A stretch of DNA of 64,000 bases from Streptomyces sp. NBC_01689 (GCF_036250675.1 NZ_CP109592.1:5394001-5458000); one strand, 5' to 3'. Shown: positions 46,089 to 55,078, numbered from the stretch's first letter. Notes: generated by a model from the letters alone, not told the origin. Numbers and translations: made by a program.

Positions 46089-47072
46089 CTACCTGACCCG
46101 CAGCAACCGGCGGGCGATCTCGCGGTGAACGGGCTCCAGCGGGCGCCCGTCCTCGATCTCCCACAGAGTGTTCTGTAGAACACGGCCGAGGGTCCAGGCG
46201 CGGGCCCGCGCACGGTCCAGACCCATGACGTCGGTCATCGCGTCGAAGCGCCGGCGGACCTCGCCGGGCTCGAAGCGGTTGCAGAGCGCGGGACAGAGCT
46301 CGAAGCCGGGGTCGCCCGCGAGCGGCTTGGGGTCGATGGCGACCCAGGGCGCGGGCCCGGCGGCGCGCTCGTCGTGGCCGTGGTCGCCACGGTCGGCTGC
46401 GGCGTTGTCGTTGCCGGTGTGGTGGCCGTGTCGGCCGTCGTGTCGCTCGTCGTGGAGGCCGCGCAGGACGTTGTCGTAGTGGAGGTCCCAGTGGAGGAGA
46501 CGGTCGCCCGGCTCGGTCACCACCTCGCGCACCGCCGCGGCACAGTCCTCGACGAGCCGCCGGTCGGACGGGTCGGGAATCCGCCGGAGGGCACCCGGTA
46601 CGCGCTCCAGCATGTCCGCCGCGATGTCCCCGAGCCGGCGCATCCCCTCCGGGGCCGCCACGGCCGTCAGCCGGGCCAGCAGCCGCGCGACGACGAGGAC
46701 GGCCTCGCGTGTGTCGGGAAGGTGCGTCAGCATACGGGTGTGGTCGAGCCGTTCGAGCAGCAGCGTGCCGGTGGCCCGGTCGTGGCCGAGAAGCCGTACG
46801 GCGCCGCGGCCGCCCCAGGCGCGCAGCGCGAGCGGCTCGCCCGCGCTCTCCTCGTCGGGGAACGCGAACTTCAGCACCGCCGGGGTCCCGTCGGCCCGGC
46901 GCACCGGCAGCACCAGCGCCGTCACCCCGTGCATCGGGGGGCCGTCGGGGCGCAGTTCCCAGCGGTCCAGGAAGTGGGCCGCCCGCCCCGGGAGCGCGGC
47001 GACGAAGGCACGGCCTGCCGCTCCGTTGTACCGGTCCTGCGAGGCGGCGAGGGCGTCCGGGACGTGGATCAC
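46089..47072 (-). CDS. Aminoglycoside/hydroxyurea phosphotransferase-like protein
   Basis: About 327 aa of the APH(6)/HUR family. The N-lobe has PAVLKFAFPDEE with the ATP-binding lysine. The catalytic loop is DRLLHWDLHYDNVLRG (Brenner HxDxxxxN), followed by WVAIDPKPLAGDPGFELCP as the DFG-like metal-binding part. A His/Asp-rich insert (RHDGRHGHHTGNDNAA) of about 35 residues splits these two motifs and is unusual. GTG 47072 opens the family N-terminus (VIHVPDALAASQDRY). Substrate unknown; resistance to aminoglycosides or hydroxyurea is possible. Confidence 0.8.
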   Translation of the reverse strand: MIHVPDALAASQDRYNGAAGRAFVAALPGRAAHFLDRWELRPDGPPMHGVTALVLPVRRADGTPAVLKFAFPDEESAGEPLALRAWGGRGAVRLLGHDRATGTLLLERLDHTRMLTHLPDTREAVLVVARLLARLTAVAAPEGMRRLGDIAADMLERVPGALRRIPDPSDRRLVEDCAAAVREVVTEPGDRLLHWDLHYDNVLRGLHDERHDGRHGHHTGNDNAAADRGDHGHDERAAGPAPWVAIDPKPLAGDPGFELCPALCNRFEPGEVRRRFDAMTDVMGLDRARARAWTLGRVLQNTLWEIEDGRPLEPVHREIARRLLRVR

Positions 47073-47106
47073 GCGGCCGACCCTACGCGCGGGGGAGCGG
47101 AGGGCC

Positions 47107-47760
47107 ATGCGTCTTGACCGGATCCGGCGCTTCGTGGGGAGCCGTCTGCGCAGCGCCCCCGGCACCTACATATGGCTGGCCGTGCTCTTCGTCACCACCG
47201 TGGCCCTGCACCACATGTCGCCGGAGTTCGAGGAGGACTTCCTGCGGCAGCGGTCCACCAACATCCACGAGCTGTCCAACGACCCGCTGCGGGTGCTGTT
47301 CTCCAGCGCGATGTGGATCGACGGCGGCTACTGGTTCCCGTACGCCTTCCTCTTCACCGTGTTCCACGCGCGGGCGGAGCGCTGGCTCGGCACCCTGCGC
47401 TGGCTCGTCGTGTGCGTGGCCTCGCACGTGCTCGCCACGCTCGCCAGCGAGGGGGCGCTGCTGGAGGCGGTACGGCGCGGGCTGGCACCGGAGTCCGCCG
47501 TGAACACCCTGGACATCGGCGTGAGTTACGCGCTGGCGGGAGTGATCGCCGTGCTCACGTACCGGATCCCGGCGCCCTGGCGGTATCCGTATCTGGCCGC
47601 GGTCCTGGTCTTCTACGGGCTGCCGGTCCTCGGCACCCCCACCCTGTCGCAATGCGGGCATTTCCTCTCCGTGGTGATCGGTCTGGGCTGCTATCCGCTG
47701 GTCAGAGGCCGCGAAAAAGCACGGAATCCGAAGGAGACACTGGCCGCTCCCAGGGGTTAA
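47107..47760 (+). CDS. Rhomboid-like membrane protein
   Basis: 217 aa with about six membrane segments, of the Streptomyces rhomboid-like family. The first helix is YIWLAVLFVTTVALHHM; later helices include LGVSYALAGVIAVLTY-like regions. The canonical rhomboid GxSG serine is not evident (NTLDIGVSYALAG occupies its place), so it may be an inactive relative. GGAGCGGAGGG precedes the ATG at 47107. It is 10 nt from the FAD oxidoreductase gene, in the same direction. Confidence 0.75.
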   Translation: MRLDRIRRFVGSRLRSAPGTYIWLAVLFVTTVALHHMSPEFEEDFLRQRSTNIHELSNDPLRVLFSSAMWIDGGYWFPYAFLFTVFHARAERWLGTLRWLVVCVASHVLATLASEGALLEAVRRGLAPESAVNTLDIGVSYALAGVIAVLTYRIPAPWRYPYLAAVLVFYGLPVLGTPTLSQCGHFLSVVIGLGCYPLVRGREKARNPKETLAAPRG

Positions 47761-47770
47761 CGTCCCGGCC

Positions 47771-49063
47771 ATGAGCAGCAGCGGCACGGGAAGCGGCACG
47801 GTCAACGGCGGCATCTCCTTCTGGTACGCGGACGACGGGCTGCCCGTCCCGCGCGAGCCCCTGCCGGGCGACGCGAGCGCCGATGTCGTGATCGTCGGGG
47901 GCGGCTACACGGGCCTGTGGACCGCGTACTACCTGAAGCGGGCGGAGCCCTCGCTGCGGGTCACCGTCCTGGAGCAGCGGTTCTGCGGGTACGGCGCGTC
48001 GGGGCGCAACGGAGGCTGGCTCTACAACGGTGTCGCGGGCCGCGACCGGTACGCGGGACTGCACGGCCACGAGGCGGCGGTCCGTCTGCAGAGGGCGATG
48101 AACGAGACGGTCGGCGAGGTCGTCCGGGTCGCCGCGCGGGAGGGCATCGAGGCGGACGTCCACCGGGGCGGCGTCCTGGAGGTGGCGTACACGCCCGCGC
48201 AGCTGGCCCGGCTGAAGGCCTTCCACGAGCACGAGCTGTCGTACGGGGAGCGGGACCGCGAGCTGTACGGCGCGCGGGAGACCGCCGAGCGGATCCGGGT
48301 GGCGGACGCGGTCGGCTCGGCCTGGACGCCGCACGGGGCGCGGCTGCACCCGGTGAAGCTGGTGAAGGGCCTGGCCGCGGCCGCGGAGGCGCTCGGGGTG
48401 GCGATCCACGAGCGGACGCCGGTGACGGAGATCCGTCCCGGGCACGCCGTCACGCCGTACGGAACGGTCCGCGCCCCCTACGTGCTGCGCTGCACGGAGG
48501 GTTTCACCGCCTCGCTCAAGGGCCAGCGGCGCACCTGGCTGCCGATGAACTCGTCGATGATCGCGACCGAGCGGCTGTCGTCCGAGCAGTGGGCGCGGAT
48601 CGGCTGGGAGGGCCACGAGACGCTCGGCGACATGGCCCACGCGTACATGTACGCGCAGCGCACCGCCGACGACCGCATCGCGCTCGGCGGGCGGGGAGTC
48701 CCGTACCGCTTCGGTTCGCGCACCGACCACGACGGCGGGACGCAGCAGGCGACCGTCGATGCCCTCCGCGCGATCCTGGTCCGCTTCTTCCCGTCCCTGG
48801 CCGGCGTCCGGGTGGAGCACGCCTGGTCGGGCGTCCTCGGTGTGCCGCGCGACTGGTGCGCCACGGTCACCCTGGACCGGACGACCGGCCTCGGCTGGGC
48901 CGGCGGTTACGTCGGCTCCGGTGTCGCCACCACCAACCTGGCCGCCCGTACCCTGCGCGACCTCGTCCGGCTGGACTCGGGGCGGGCGGGCCCGACCGAG
49001 CTGACCGGCCTGCCCTGGGTCGGTCACAAGGTCCGCAAGTGGGAGCCGGAGCCCTTCCGCTGA
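47771..49063 (+). CDS. FAD-dependent oxidoreductase (DAO family), truncated by an in-frame stop
   Basis: 430 aa. The FAD-binding GxGxxG is VIVGGGYTGLWTAYYL near residues 39-54, followed by GASGRNGGWL and the C-terminal GWAGGYVGSGVATTNLA. This is the glycine/D-amino-acid-oxidase class; the substrate is unknown. The frame stops at TGA (49061-49063) right after PFR. The next codons continue in the same frame to 49183 and look like the normal C-terminus of the family. See the separate entry. Confidence 0.85.
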   Translation: MSSSGTGSGTVNGGISFWYADDGLPVPREPLPGDASADVVIVGGGYTGLWTAYYLKRAEPSLRVTVLEQRFCGYGASGRNGGWLYNGVAGRDRYAGLHGHEAAVRLQRAMNETVGEVVRVAAREGIEADVHRGGVLEVAYTPAQLARLKAFHEHELSYGERDRELYGARETAERIRVADAVGSAWTPHGARLHPVKLVKGLAAAAEALGVAIHERTPVTEIRPGHAVTPYGTVRAPYVLRCTEGFTASLKGQRRTWLPMNSSMIATERLSSEQWARIGWEGHETLGDMAHAYMYAQRTADDRIALGGRGVPYRFGSRTDHDGGTQQATVDALRAILVRFFPSLAGVRVEHAWSGVLGVPRDWCATVTLDRTTGLGWAGGYVGSGVATTNLAARTLRDLVRLDSGRAGPTELTGLPWVGHKVRKWEPEPFR

Positions 49064-49183
49064 ATCGGGGTGCACGGCATGTACGCGACCTACCGCACCG
49101 CGGACCGCCGCGAACTGACCACGCACAGCGCGCGGTCGTCCCGGCTGGCCCGGATGGCCGACCGGGTGGCCGGGCGGCACTGA
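49064..49183 (+). pseudogene. In-frame continuation of the FAD oxidoreductase beyond a TGA
   Basis: Reading on from the TGA in the same frame gives IGVHGMYATYRTADRR and about 24 more residues to the next TGA at 49181. In the relatives I recall, a Trp stands where the TGA is, followed by a similar stretch with LGVHGMYAAY. So TGG to TGA is likely, by mutation, sequencing error or programmed readthrough. Confidence 0.6.
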
Positions 49184-49333
49184 CGGGGCGGGCCCCGTGC
49201 GCGGTCGCGGCTTCGGACAGGTGGCTTCGGACGCGTGGCTTCGGCGGGCCGGGCCGCGGCCGGCCGGCCGGGTGGCGCCGGCCGACGCCACCACCCGCGG
49301 CCGGAGGCGCGGCCGGTGTGTGACACTGCGCCC

Positions 49334-49807
49334 ATGATCCGTACCGCCACCCCCGCCGACGTCCCCGTGATCCACGCGATGGTCCGTGAACTGGCCGCGT
49401 ACGAGAAGGCGCCGGACGAGGCGCGGGCCACCCCCGCCCAGCTGCGCGAGGCGCTGTTCGGCGAGTACCCGGCGGCGTTCGCGCACGTCGCGGAGGAGTC
49501 CGGGGAGGTGGTCGGGTTCGCGCTGTGGTTCCTGAACTTCTCCACCTGGCGCGGTGTGCACGGGATCTACCTGGAGGACCTCTACGTGCGTCCCGGGGCC
49601 CGGGGCGCCGGACACGGCAGGGCGCTGCTCGCCGAGCTGGCGCGGATCTGCGTGGCGCGCGGGTACGAGCGGCTGGAGTGGTCGGTGCTCGACTGGAACC
49701 GGCCCTCCATCGACTTCTACGAGGCGCTCGGCGCGCGTCCGCAGGACGGGTGGACGGTGTACCGGCTGACCGACGGGGCGCTGCGGGAGCTGGGCTCAGG
49801 GCACTGA
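49334..49807 (+). CDS. GNAT acetyltransferase, SSAT-like
   Basis: 157 aa, a full GNAT fold similar to spermidine/spermine (diamine) acetyltransferases. MIRTATPADVPVIHAMVRELA opens it, the acetyl-CoA motif is RGAGHGRALLAELA, and YEALGARPQDGWTVYRL ends it. The ATG at 49334 has no strong Shine-Dalgarno. Its last 12 nt overlap the convergent MFS gene. Confidence 0.88.
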   Translation: MIRTATPADVPVIHAMVRELAAYEKAPDEARATPAQLREALFGEYPAAFAHVAEESGEVVGFALWFLNFSTWRGVHGIYLEDLYVRPGARGAGHGRALLAELARICVARGYERLEWSVLDWNRPSIDFYEALGARPQDGWTVYRLTDGALRELGSGH

Positions 49808-51286
49808 CTCGGGGACGGGAGCCGTCCCCAGCGTGTGCTTCGGGGCCTTGGCGGTGACGAGCAGGCCGGCGATCAGGCCGGCCAGGAGCATGATGCCGCA
49901 GGCCCACCAGACGGCGACCGTGTAGCCGTGCACGAGGCCCTCGCGGACGACCAGCGCCCGGTGCGCGGGGTCGGTGAGGTGGCCGGCGATGTAACCGGCG
50001 CCGCTGGTGGTGGCGACGGTGTTCAGCAGGGCCGTGCCGATGGAACCGCCGACCTGCTGCGAGGTGTTGACGGTGGCCGACGTCACGCCCGAGTCCCGGG
50101 GGGCGACCCCGGCGGTGGCGGTGGCGAAGATCGGCATGAAGATCAGGCCCATGCCGAGTCCCATCACGAGCATGCCGGGCAGCAGCCGGCCGGTGTAGTC
50201 GGTGTGCACGGTCAGCCGGGTGAAGACCAGCATCCCGGCCGTCGCGACGAGGGTGCCGGGGACCATCAGCACACGCGGTGCCACGTGCTGCAGCAGCCGT
50301 GCGGAGATCTGTGTCGAGCCGACCACGATGGCGACCGTCAGGGGCAGGAAGGCCAGGCCCGTCCGGACCGGCGAGTAGCCGAGGACGACCTGCAGGTAGT
50401 AGGTCAGGAACAGGAACATGCCGAACATGCCGATGACGGCGAGCGCCATGGTCAGGAAGCAGCCGGCACGGTTGCGGTCCCGGACGACGTGCAGGGGCAG
50501 CAGGGGGCTGGAGGCCCGTTTCTGCCACCACACGAAGACCGCGAGCAGGGCGACACCGACCGCGAGCAGGGCGAGGACCAGCGGGTCCGTCCAGCCGCGC
50601 GGCTCCGCCTCGCTGAAGCCGTAGACGAGGGCGACGAGGCCGCCGCAGCCGAGCACCGCGCCCGGCACGTCGAGACGGACGCCCCGGTGGCCGGGGCGGT
50701 CGCGCAGCAGGGCGGTCGCGCCGACGACCGCGACGACGGCCACGGGGACGTTGACGTACAGGCACCAGCGCCAGTTCAGGTACTCGGTCAGCAGGCCGCC
50801 CGCGAGCAGTCCGATCGCCGAGCCGCTGCCCGCCAGGGCGCCGTAGATGCCGAAGGCCTTCCCGCGTTCCCTCGGATCGCTGAAGGTGGTGGTCAGCAGG
50901 CTGAGCGCGGACGGGGCGAGGAGCGCGGCGAAGGCGCCCTGCAGGGCGCGGGCGCCGTAGAGCATCGGGGCGGTGGTGGCACCGCCGCCGAGCGCCGAGG
51001 CCGCCGCGAAACCCACCAGCCCGATGACGAACGTCCGTTTGCGGCCGACCAGATCGGCGATCCGGCCGCCGAGCAGGAGCAGGCCGCCGAAGGCCAGGGT
51101 GTACGCGGTGATGACCCACTGACGGTTGCCGTCGGACATGCCCAGGTCACGCTGTGCGGAGGGAAGCGCGATGTTCACGATGGTCGCGTCCAGGACGACC
51201 ATCAACTGGGCGAGAGCGATGATCACCAGACCCCACCAGCGGTGCGGATCAACGCCCGCGGGTTCACCTGTGCGGGTGACACTCAC
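49796..51286 (-). CDS. DHA2 (EmrB/QacA-type) MFS transporter
   Basis: About 496 aa with 14 predicted membrane helices. Motif C-like residues follow ALQGAFAALLAPSALSL, and motif A is GGRIADLVGRKRTF between helices 2 and 3. Helix 1 carries the DHA2 signature (LMVVLDATIVNIALP). Such pumps export drugs or secondary metabolites. The GTG at 51286 was chosen close to the first helix. The gene converges on the GNAT gene; the next gene upstream on the same strand is the quinone oxidoreductase. Confidence 0.9.
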   Translation of the reverse strand: MSVTRTGEPAGVDPHRWWGLVIIALAQLMVVLDATIVNIALPSAQRDLGMSDGNRQWVITAYTLAFGGLLLLGGRIADLVGRKRTFVIGLVGFAAASALGGGATTAPMLYGARALQGAFAALLAPSALSLLTTTFSDPRERGKAFGIYGALAGSGSAIGLLAGGLLTEYLNWRWCLYVNVPVAVVAVVGATALLRDRPGHRGVRLDVPGAVLGCGGLVALVYGFSEAEPRGWTDPLVLALLAVGVALLAVFVWWQKRASSPLLPLHVVRDRNRAGCFLTMALAVIGMFGMFLFLTYYLQVVLGYSPVRTGLAFLPLTVAIVVGSTQISARLLQHVAPRVLMVPGTLVATAGMLVFTRLTVHTDYTGRLLPGMLVMGLGMGLIFMPIFATATAGVAPRDSGVTSATVNTSQQVGGSIGTALLNTVATTSGAGYIAGHLTDPAHRALVVREGLVHGYTVAVWWACGIMLLAGLIAGLLVTAKAPKHTLGTAPVPESVP

Positions 51287-51353
51287 CTGCCCAGAACACC
51301 ATGGATCGGTGGGGGGCGCACCTTTCGGCGGGTGCCCGGCGAGGGGGGCCCGC

Positions 51354-52334
51354 TCAGGGCTCCAGGACCACCTTGCCGACGGTGGTGCCGGCCTCCAGGG
51401 CACGGTGGGCGGCGGCCGCCGAGGCGAGCGGGAAGCGGGTCAGGGCCGGGGTGAGGCGGCCGGCGGCCGCCTCGGCGAGGGCCCGCAGCTCCAGGGTGCG
51501 CAGCGGGTCGGGGCCGCCCGCCCTGCGCAGCATCGCGGGACCGAGCACCTGCTCGGTCACGCCCGGCACGATCAGCGGGCCGCCGTCCCGGATGCCCTCG
51601 GCGGACCAGCCGAAGACGAGATGGGTGCCGCCGGGGCCGAGCAGGTCCACGGCGGCGCGGGCGGTGGCGCCGCCGACACCGTCGAGGACGACCGTCGCGG
51701 TCCGGGGGCCGAGGTGGTCGCGGACCTGGGCCGGCCAGGTGTCGTCCCGGCGGTCGACGGCCAGGGTGGCGCCGTTCGCCCGGACCAGGGCCACCTTCTC
51801 CGGGCCGCCCGCGACGCCGATCACGGTGGCGCCCGCGTGCCGGGCGTACTGCACGAGAAGGGTGCCGAGGCCGCCCGCGGCCGCGGGGATCACGGCCACC
51901 GTGTCCGGACCCCACTCGGTGAACTGCACGATCCCCAGCGCCGTACGGCCCGTTCCGATCATGGCGACGGCCTGGGCGAAGTCGAGGTTCTCCGGTATCC
52001 CGTGCAGGCGGCCGACGTCGGTCACGGCCAGTTCGGCGTAGCCGCCGGGCGCGAAGCCCAGGTGGGCGACGACCCGTCTGCCGAGCCAGTGGCCGGGGAC
52101 GCCCTCGCCGAGCGACTCGACCGTGCCCGCGACCTCGCGGCCGGGGACGGTGGGGAGCGTGGCGGGGGCGGGCGCGGGGCCCCTGACCCCCGCGCGCAGG
52201 GCGGCGTCCAGGAGGTGGACGCCGGCCGCGGCCACGGCGACGCGGACCTGGCCCGGACCCGGCTCGGGGTCGTCGGTCCGCTCGTGGACGAGGTTCTCGG
52301 CCGGGCCGAAGGCGTGGAGACGGACGGCGTGCAT
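51354..52334 (-). CDS. NADPH:quinone oxidoreductase-like MDR protein (SoxR target)
   Basis: 326 aa zinc-less medium-chain dehydrogenase/reductase. The N-terminal GroES-like domain includes GREVAGTVESLGEGV; the Rossmann motif AAAGGLGTLLVQYARHAGATVIG is near residues 149-171. It ends in the family's GKVVLEP. GAGGAG precedes the ATG. A perfect SoxR box lies about 160 nt upstream. It is probably the counterpart of the known SoxR-controlled quinone reductase of S. coelicolor at this locus (SCO4266, from memory), induced by redox-active antibiotics. Confidence 0.88.
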   Translation of the reverse strand: MHAVRLHAFGPAENLVHERTDDPEPGPGQVRVAVAAAGVHLLDAALRAGVRGPAPAPATLPTVPGREVAGTVESLGEGVPGHWLGRRVVAHLGFAPGGYAELAVTDVGRLHGIPENLDFAQAVAMIGTGRTALGIVQFTEWGPDTVAVIPAAAGGLGTLLVQYARHAGATVIGVAGGPEKVALVRANGATLAVDRRDDTWPAQVRDHLGPRTATVVLDGVGGATARAAVDLLGPGGTHLVFGWSAEGIRDGGPLIVPGVTEQVLGPAMLRRAGGPDPLRTLELRALAEAAAGRLTPALTRFPLASAAAAHRALEAGTTVGKVVLEP

Positions 52335-52489
52335 CGGGAGGGCTCCTCGGGGTGCGGGCGGGGCGGGCGGTGCCGGCGGCGCGGGGGCGCGCGGGCCATG
52401 AGAGCGGTGCGGGTGCAGACGGCGGTGCGGGTGCCGACGGCGCTGCCCGCGTCGAGCGGGGTGCGGGCGTCGAGCGTGGTGCGGAGCCC

Positions 52490-52520
52490 AGCCTCTGACC
52501 TCAAGCGCGCTTGAGGTCAA
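52490..52520 (-). promoter_or_regulatory. SoxR box and promoter with 19-bp spacer
   Basis: CCTCAAGCGCGCTTGAGG forms the core of a 24-bp perfect palindrome (52496-52519). Its arms equal those of the E. coli soxbox. On the minus strand TTGACC (52515-52520) and GAGGCT (52490-52495) are separated by 19 bp, the overlong spacer typical of SoxR/MerR promoters. It overlaps the stop codon of the FAD gene next door and points toward the quinone oxidoreductase. Confidence 0.85.
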
Positions 52521-53667
52521 GGCGGTCCCGGATCCCGAAGGCCAGGGCGACGGCTTCGAGCGCGCTGTTGAAGGAGACCTCCGAGAGCATGCCGGGGGCG
52601 GCCACCTGGTCCCCCGCGAGGTAGACACCGGCACCGCGGTCCAGGGCCGGGCGGTCGCGCCAGGTGGTGCCCGGCGGGTCGACCGCTCCGGTGCGCCCGA
52701 GCGCCACCGCGTCCCGCCGCCAGGTCACCCGCTCGCGCCAGCCCTCGAAGCCGAGATCGAGGAGGTGCTCGGCGCGGGCGGCCCCGTCACCGCGCGACTC
52801 GTGGGGAGCGATCGGGATCTGGCCCTGGACGAGCTGCTCCCCGGCCGGGGCCAGGGTGCGGTCCCGTGCCGTGGGCCGGTCGAACCGGCCGGGCGCGTCC
52901 AGGTCGGAAAGGGCGCAGGGGTCGCCGCGCCGGGTACGCAGGGCCAGATCGACGAGGGCGGTCCGGCCGCCCGTCCAGGTGAGGGAGCCGTCCCCCAGCA
53001 GGCGGCGCGCGGAGTCCAGGGAGGTGGCGACGACGACCGGGCCGTGCCGGTCGGGGAGCGCGTCGACGCGGGCCAGCGTCTCCACCCGGACGCCGAGGTT
53101 CCAGGCGCGGGCGGCCATGCGGTCGACGACGTTCGCCCATCCGCCGCGCGGATGACGTGCCTCCGTGGGCAGCCGGGCGGCCCGGCGCAGTCGCTCCTGC
53201 ACGAAGGCCGCGGAGAGCGCTCCCGGATCGTGGTGGAACAGGGTGACGGCCGAGAAGTGTGCGGCGGCGCGGGCGCCCTCCTCGCCCGTCTGCGCGCTCG
53301 CCCAGCTCAGGAAGTCCGCGTCCACCGGCGCCTGGCGGGCGTCCCGGCGCACCAGCCTGAGCAGGGCGAGGGGCGGGGTACGGCGCAGGACACCCCGGTG
53401 GTGCAGGCGCAGCCGGGCGGTCTCCCCGGGCCCGGCGGGGGCGAGGGGTCCGGTGAGACCGCGCTGCCTGAGCCAGGTCCAGTGCGGGCCGCCGCCGTGC
53501 AGCGTGTGCGGGCCGTTGTTCGTCCGGTACGGGCCGTCGGCGGTGCGCGCCCGGCCGCCGAGCGTGTGGTGGGCCTCGTACAGCGTGACCCGGGCGCCTG
53601 CCTCGGCGGCGGTGATCGCGGCGGTGAGTCCGGCGAGGCCGCCGCCGATGACGGTCAGGTGGTGCAT
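52501..53667 (-). CDS. Phytoene-dehydrogenase-like FAD oxidoreductase
   Basis: 388 aa. The FAD motif is VIGGGLAGLTAAITAAEAG near residues 6-24, followed by the LYEAHHTLGGRARTA second strand. A C-terminal GVYLAGDQVAAPGMLSEVSFNS fits the NAD(P)/FAD-amine-oxidase group of carotenoid desaturases. The size is a little short for CrtI. The substrate is unknown. GGGAG precedes the ATG. The SoxR box overlaps its 3' end. Confidence 0.85.
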   Translation of the reverse strand: MHHLTVIGGGLAGLTAAITAAEAGARVTLYEAHHTLGGRARTADGPYRTNNGPHTLHGGGPHWTWLRQRGLTGPLAPAGPGETARLRLHHRGVLRRTPPLALLRLVRRDARQAPVDADFLSWASAQTGEEGARAAAHFSAVTLFHHDPGALSAAFVQERLRRAARLPTEARHPRGGWANVVDRMAARAWNLGVRVETLARVDALPDRHGPVVVATSLDSARRLLGDGSLTWTGGRTALVDLALRTRRGDPCALSDLDAPGRFDRPTARDRTLAPAGEQLVQGQIPIAPHESRGDGAARAEHLLDLGFEGWRERVTWRRDAVALGRTGAVDPPGTTWRDRPALDRGAGVYLAGDQVAAPGMLSEVSFNSALEAVALAFGIRDRLDLKRA

Positions 53668-53793
53668 GATCGGCCACTCCCTGCGGTCGGGGTCGTCTTT
53701 CCGGGTACGACTGTCCGTCGGCCCGGAATGTGACATCGGGGGACGTCTTCGCCGGTCGGAGGCGTTGTCAGTGGGGGCGTGCAGGATGGGGGC

Positions 53794-54501
53794 ATGGTGC
53801 GGAGAGCGGCGGGCGGGACGGACAGGGCGGGCGGCCCGGTGAAGGGGGCGCGGCGGCCGGAGGTACGGCTGCCGCCGCTGGAGCCCCACGAGGGCGCGCC
53901 CCTGGAGCCGGACGGGGACTACGACGGGCTGGAGTTCCGGGAGGCGGACTTCGCCGGCCAGGACGGCGGGGGCGCGCGTTTCATGGACTGCGCTCTGACG
54001 GGGTGCGCGCTGGACGAGACACGGCTGCACCACGCGCGTGTGCTCGACTCGGTCCTGACGGGCGTACGGGGCGTGGGCACCGATCTCGCCGAGTCGACGT
54101 TGCGCGACGTCGAGCTGGTCGACGCCCGCCTGGGCGGAGTGCAGTTGCACGGTTCCGTGCTGGAGCGCGTACTGGTCCGCGGCGGCAAGATCGACTATCT
54201 GAACCTGCGCAGGGCCCGCCTCAAGGACGTCGTCTTCGAGGGGTGCGTGCTGGTGGAGCCGGACTTCGGGGGCGCCCGGCTGGAGCGCGTCGCATTCGTG
54301 GACTGCGCCGTCAGGGGCGCCGACCTCACCGGGGCGACCCTGGTCGACGTGGATCTGCGCCACGCCGCGGAGCTGGACATCGCGCGGGGCGTGGACCGCC
54401 TGTCGGGCGCGGTGATCAGCCCGTCCCAGCTGCTCGATCTGGCCCCGGTGCTGGCGGCGGCGCTCGGGGTGCGGGTGCACGGCGGGACGGGGGAGGACTG
54501 A
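53794..54501 (+). CDS. Pentapeptide-repeat protein
   Basis: About 235 aa. After a charged linker come pentapeptide repeats of the A(D/N)LxX type (FMDCALTGCALDETRLHHARV, VELVDARLGGVQLHG, VAFVDCAVRGADLTGATLVDVDL), probably a right-handed quadrilateral beta helix. No quinolone-protection context is seen. The start is uncertain between 53779 and 53794; the latter has GGATGGGGG upstream. Confidence 0.82.
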   Translation: MVRRAAGGTDRAGGPVKGARRPEVRLPPLEPHEGAPLEPDGDYDGLEFREADFAGQDGGGARFMDCALTGCALDETRLHHARVLDSVLTGVRGVGTDLAESTLRDVELVDARLGGVQLHGSVLERVLVRGGKIDYLNLRRARLKDVVFEGCVLVEPDFGGARLERVAFVDCAVRGADLTGATLVDVDLRHAAELDIARGVDRLSGAVISPSQLLDLAPVLAAALGVRVHGGTGED

Positions 54502-54540
54502 GGGCCCGGCCGGGTCCGGGGACCGCGGCCGCGCGGCGGA

Positions 54541-55041
54541 TCAGGACACGCGCGGGAACCGGGCCTGGAGCGTCCACACGGCCGGGTTCTCGGCCAGGTC
54601 CTCGTGCAGGTCGGTGAGGTCCGCGAGCAGGTCGTGCAGGAAGTCGCGGGCCTCCCGGCGCAGCGCCGAGTGCGAGAAGGTCAGCGGCTCCTCGTCGCGG
54701 TGCATCCAGTCGGCCTCGATGTCGACCCAGCCGAAGCGGCGCTCGAAGAGCATGCGGTCGGTCGACTCGGTGAAGTCGAGCTCCGCGTGCTGCGGGCGGG
54801 AGGCCCGGCTGCCGTGCGGGTCCCGGTCGAGCTGTTCGACGATGTCGCACAGCGCCCAGGCGAAGTCGAGCACCGGCACCCATCCCCAGGCCGTCGCCAC
54901 CTCGCGGTCCGCCTTGGTGTCGGCGAGGTACACATCGCCGCAGAACAGGTCGTGGCGCAGGGCGCGGACGTCCGCGCGGCGGTAGTCGGTCTGCGGGGGA
55001 TCGGGGAACCGGTTGGAGAGGGCGTAGCCGATGTCGAGCAC
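54541..55041 (-). CDS. Conserved protein of unknown function
   Basis: About 166 aa, acidic and soluble. Conserved-looking blocks are YALSNRFPDPPQTDYRRADVR, WGWVPVLDFAWALCDIVEQLDRD and ESTDRMLFERRFGWVDIEADWM. I have seen similar proteins in Streptomyces but cannot name a family. The start is uncertain: a GTG at 55041 without a good Shine-Dalgarno was taken, because the frame further upstream overlaps the divergent peptidase gene. Confidence 0.65.
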   Translation of the reverse strand: MLDIGYALSNRFPDPPQTDYRRADVRALRHDLFCGDVYLADTKADREVATAWGWVPVLDFAWALCDIVEQLDRDPHGSRASRPQHAELDFTESTDRMLFERRFGWVDIEADWMHRDEEPLTFSHSALRREARDFLHDLLADLTDLHEDLAENPAVWTLQARFPRVS

Positions 55042-55065
55042 GTAGGTGATGGTGTCATGGCCTCG

Positions 55066-55071
55066 TAGGAT
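55066..55071 (+). promoter_or_regulatory. -10 element TAGGAT of the M1 peptidase gene
   Basis: TAGGAT ends 7 nt before the GTG start at 55079, so a leaderless transcript is likely. Confidence 0.5.
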
Positions 55072-55078
55072 CGCGGAC

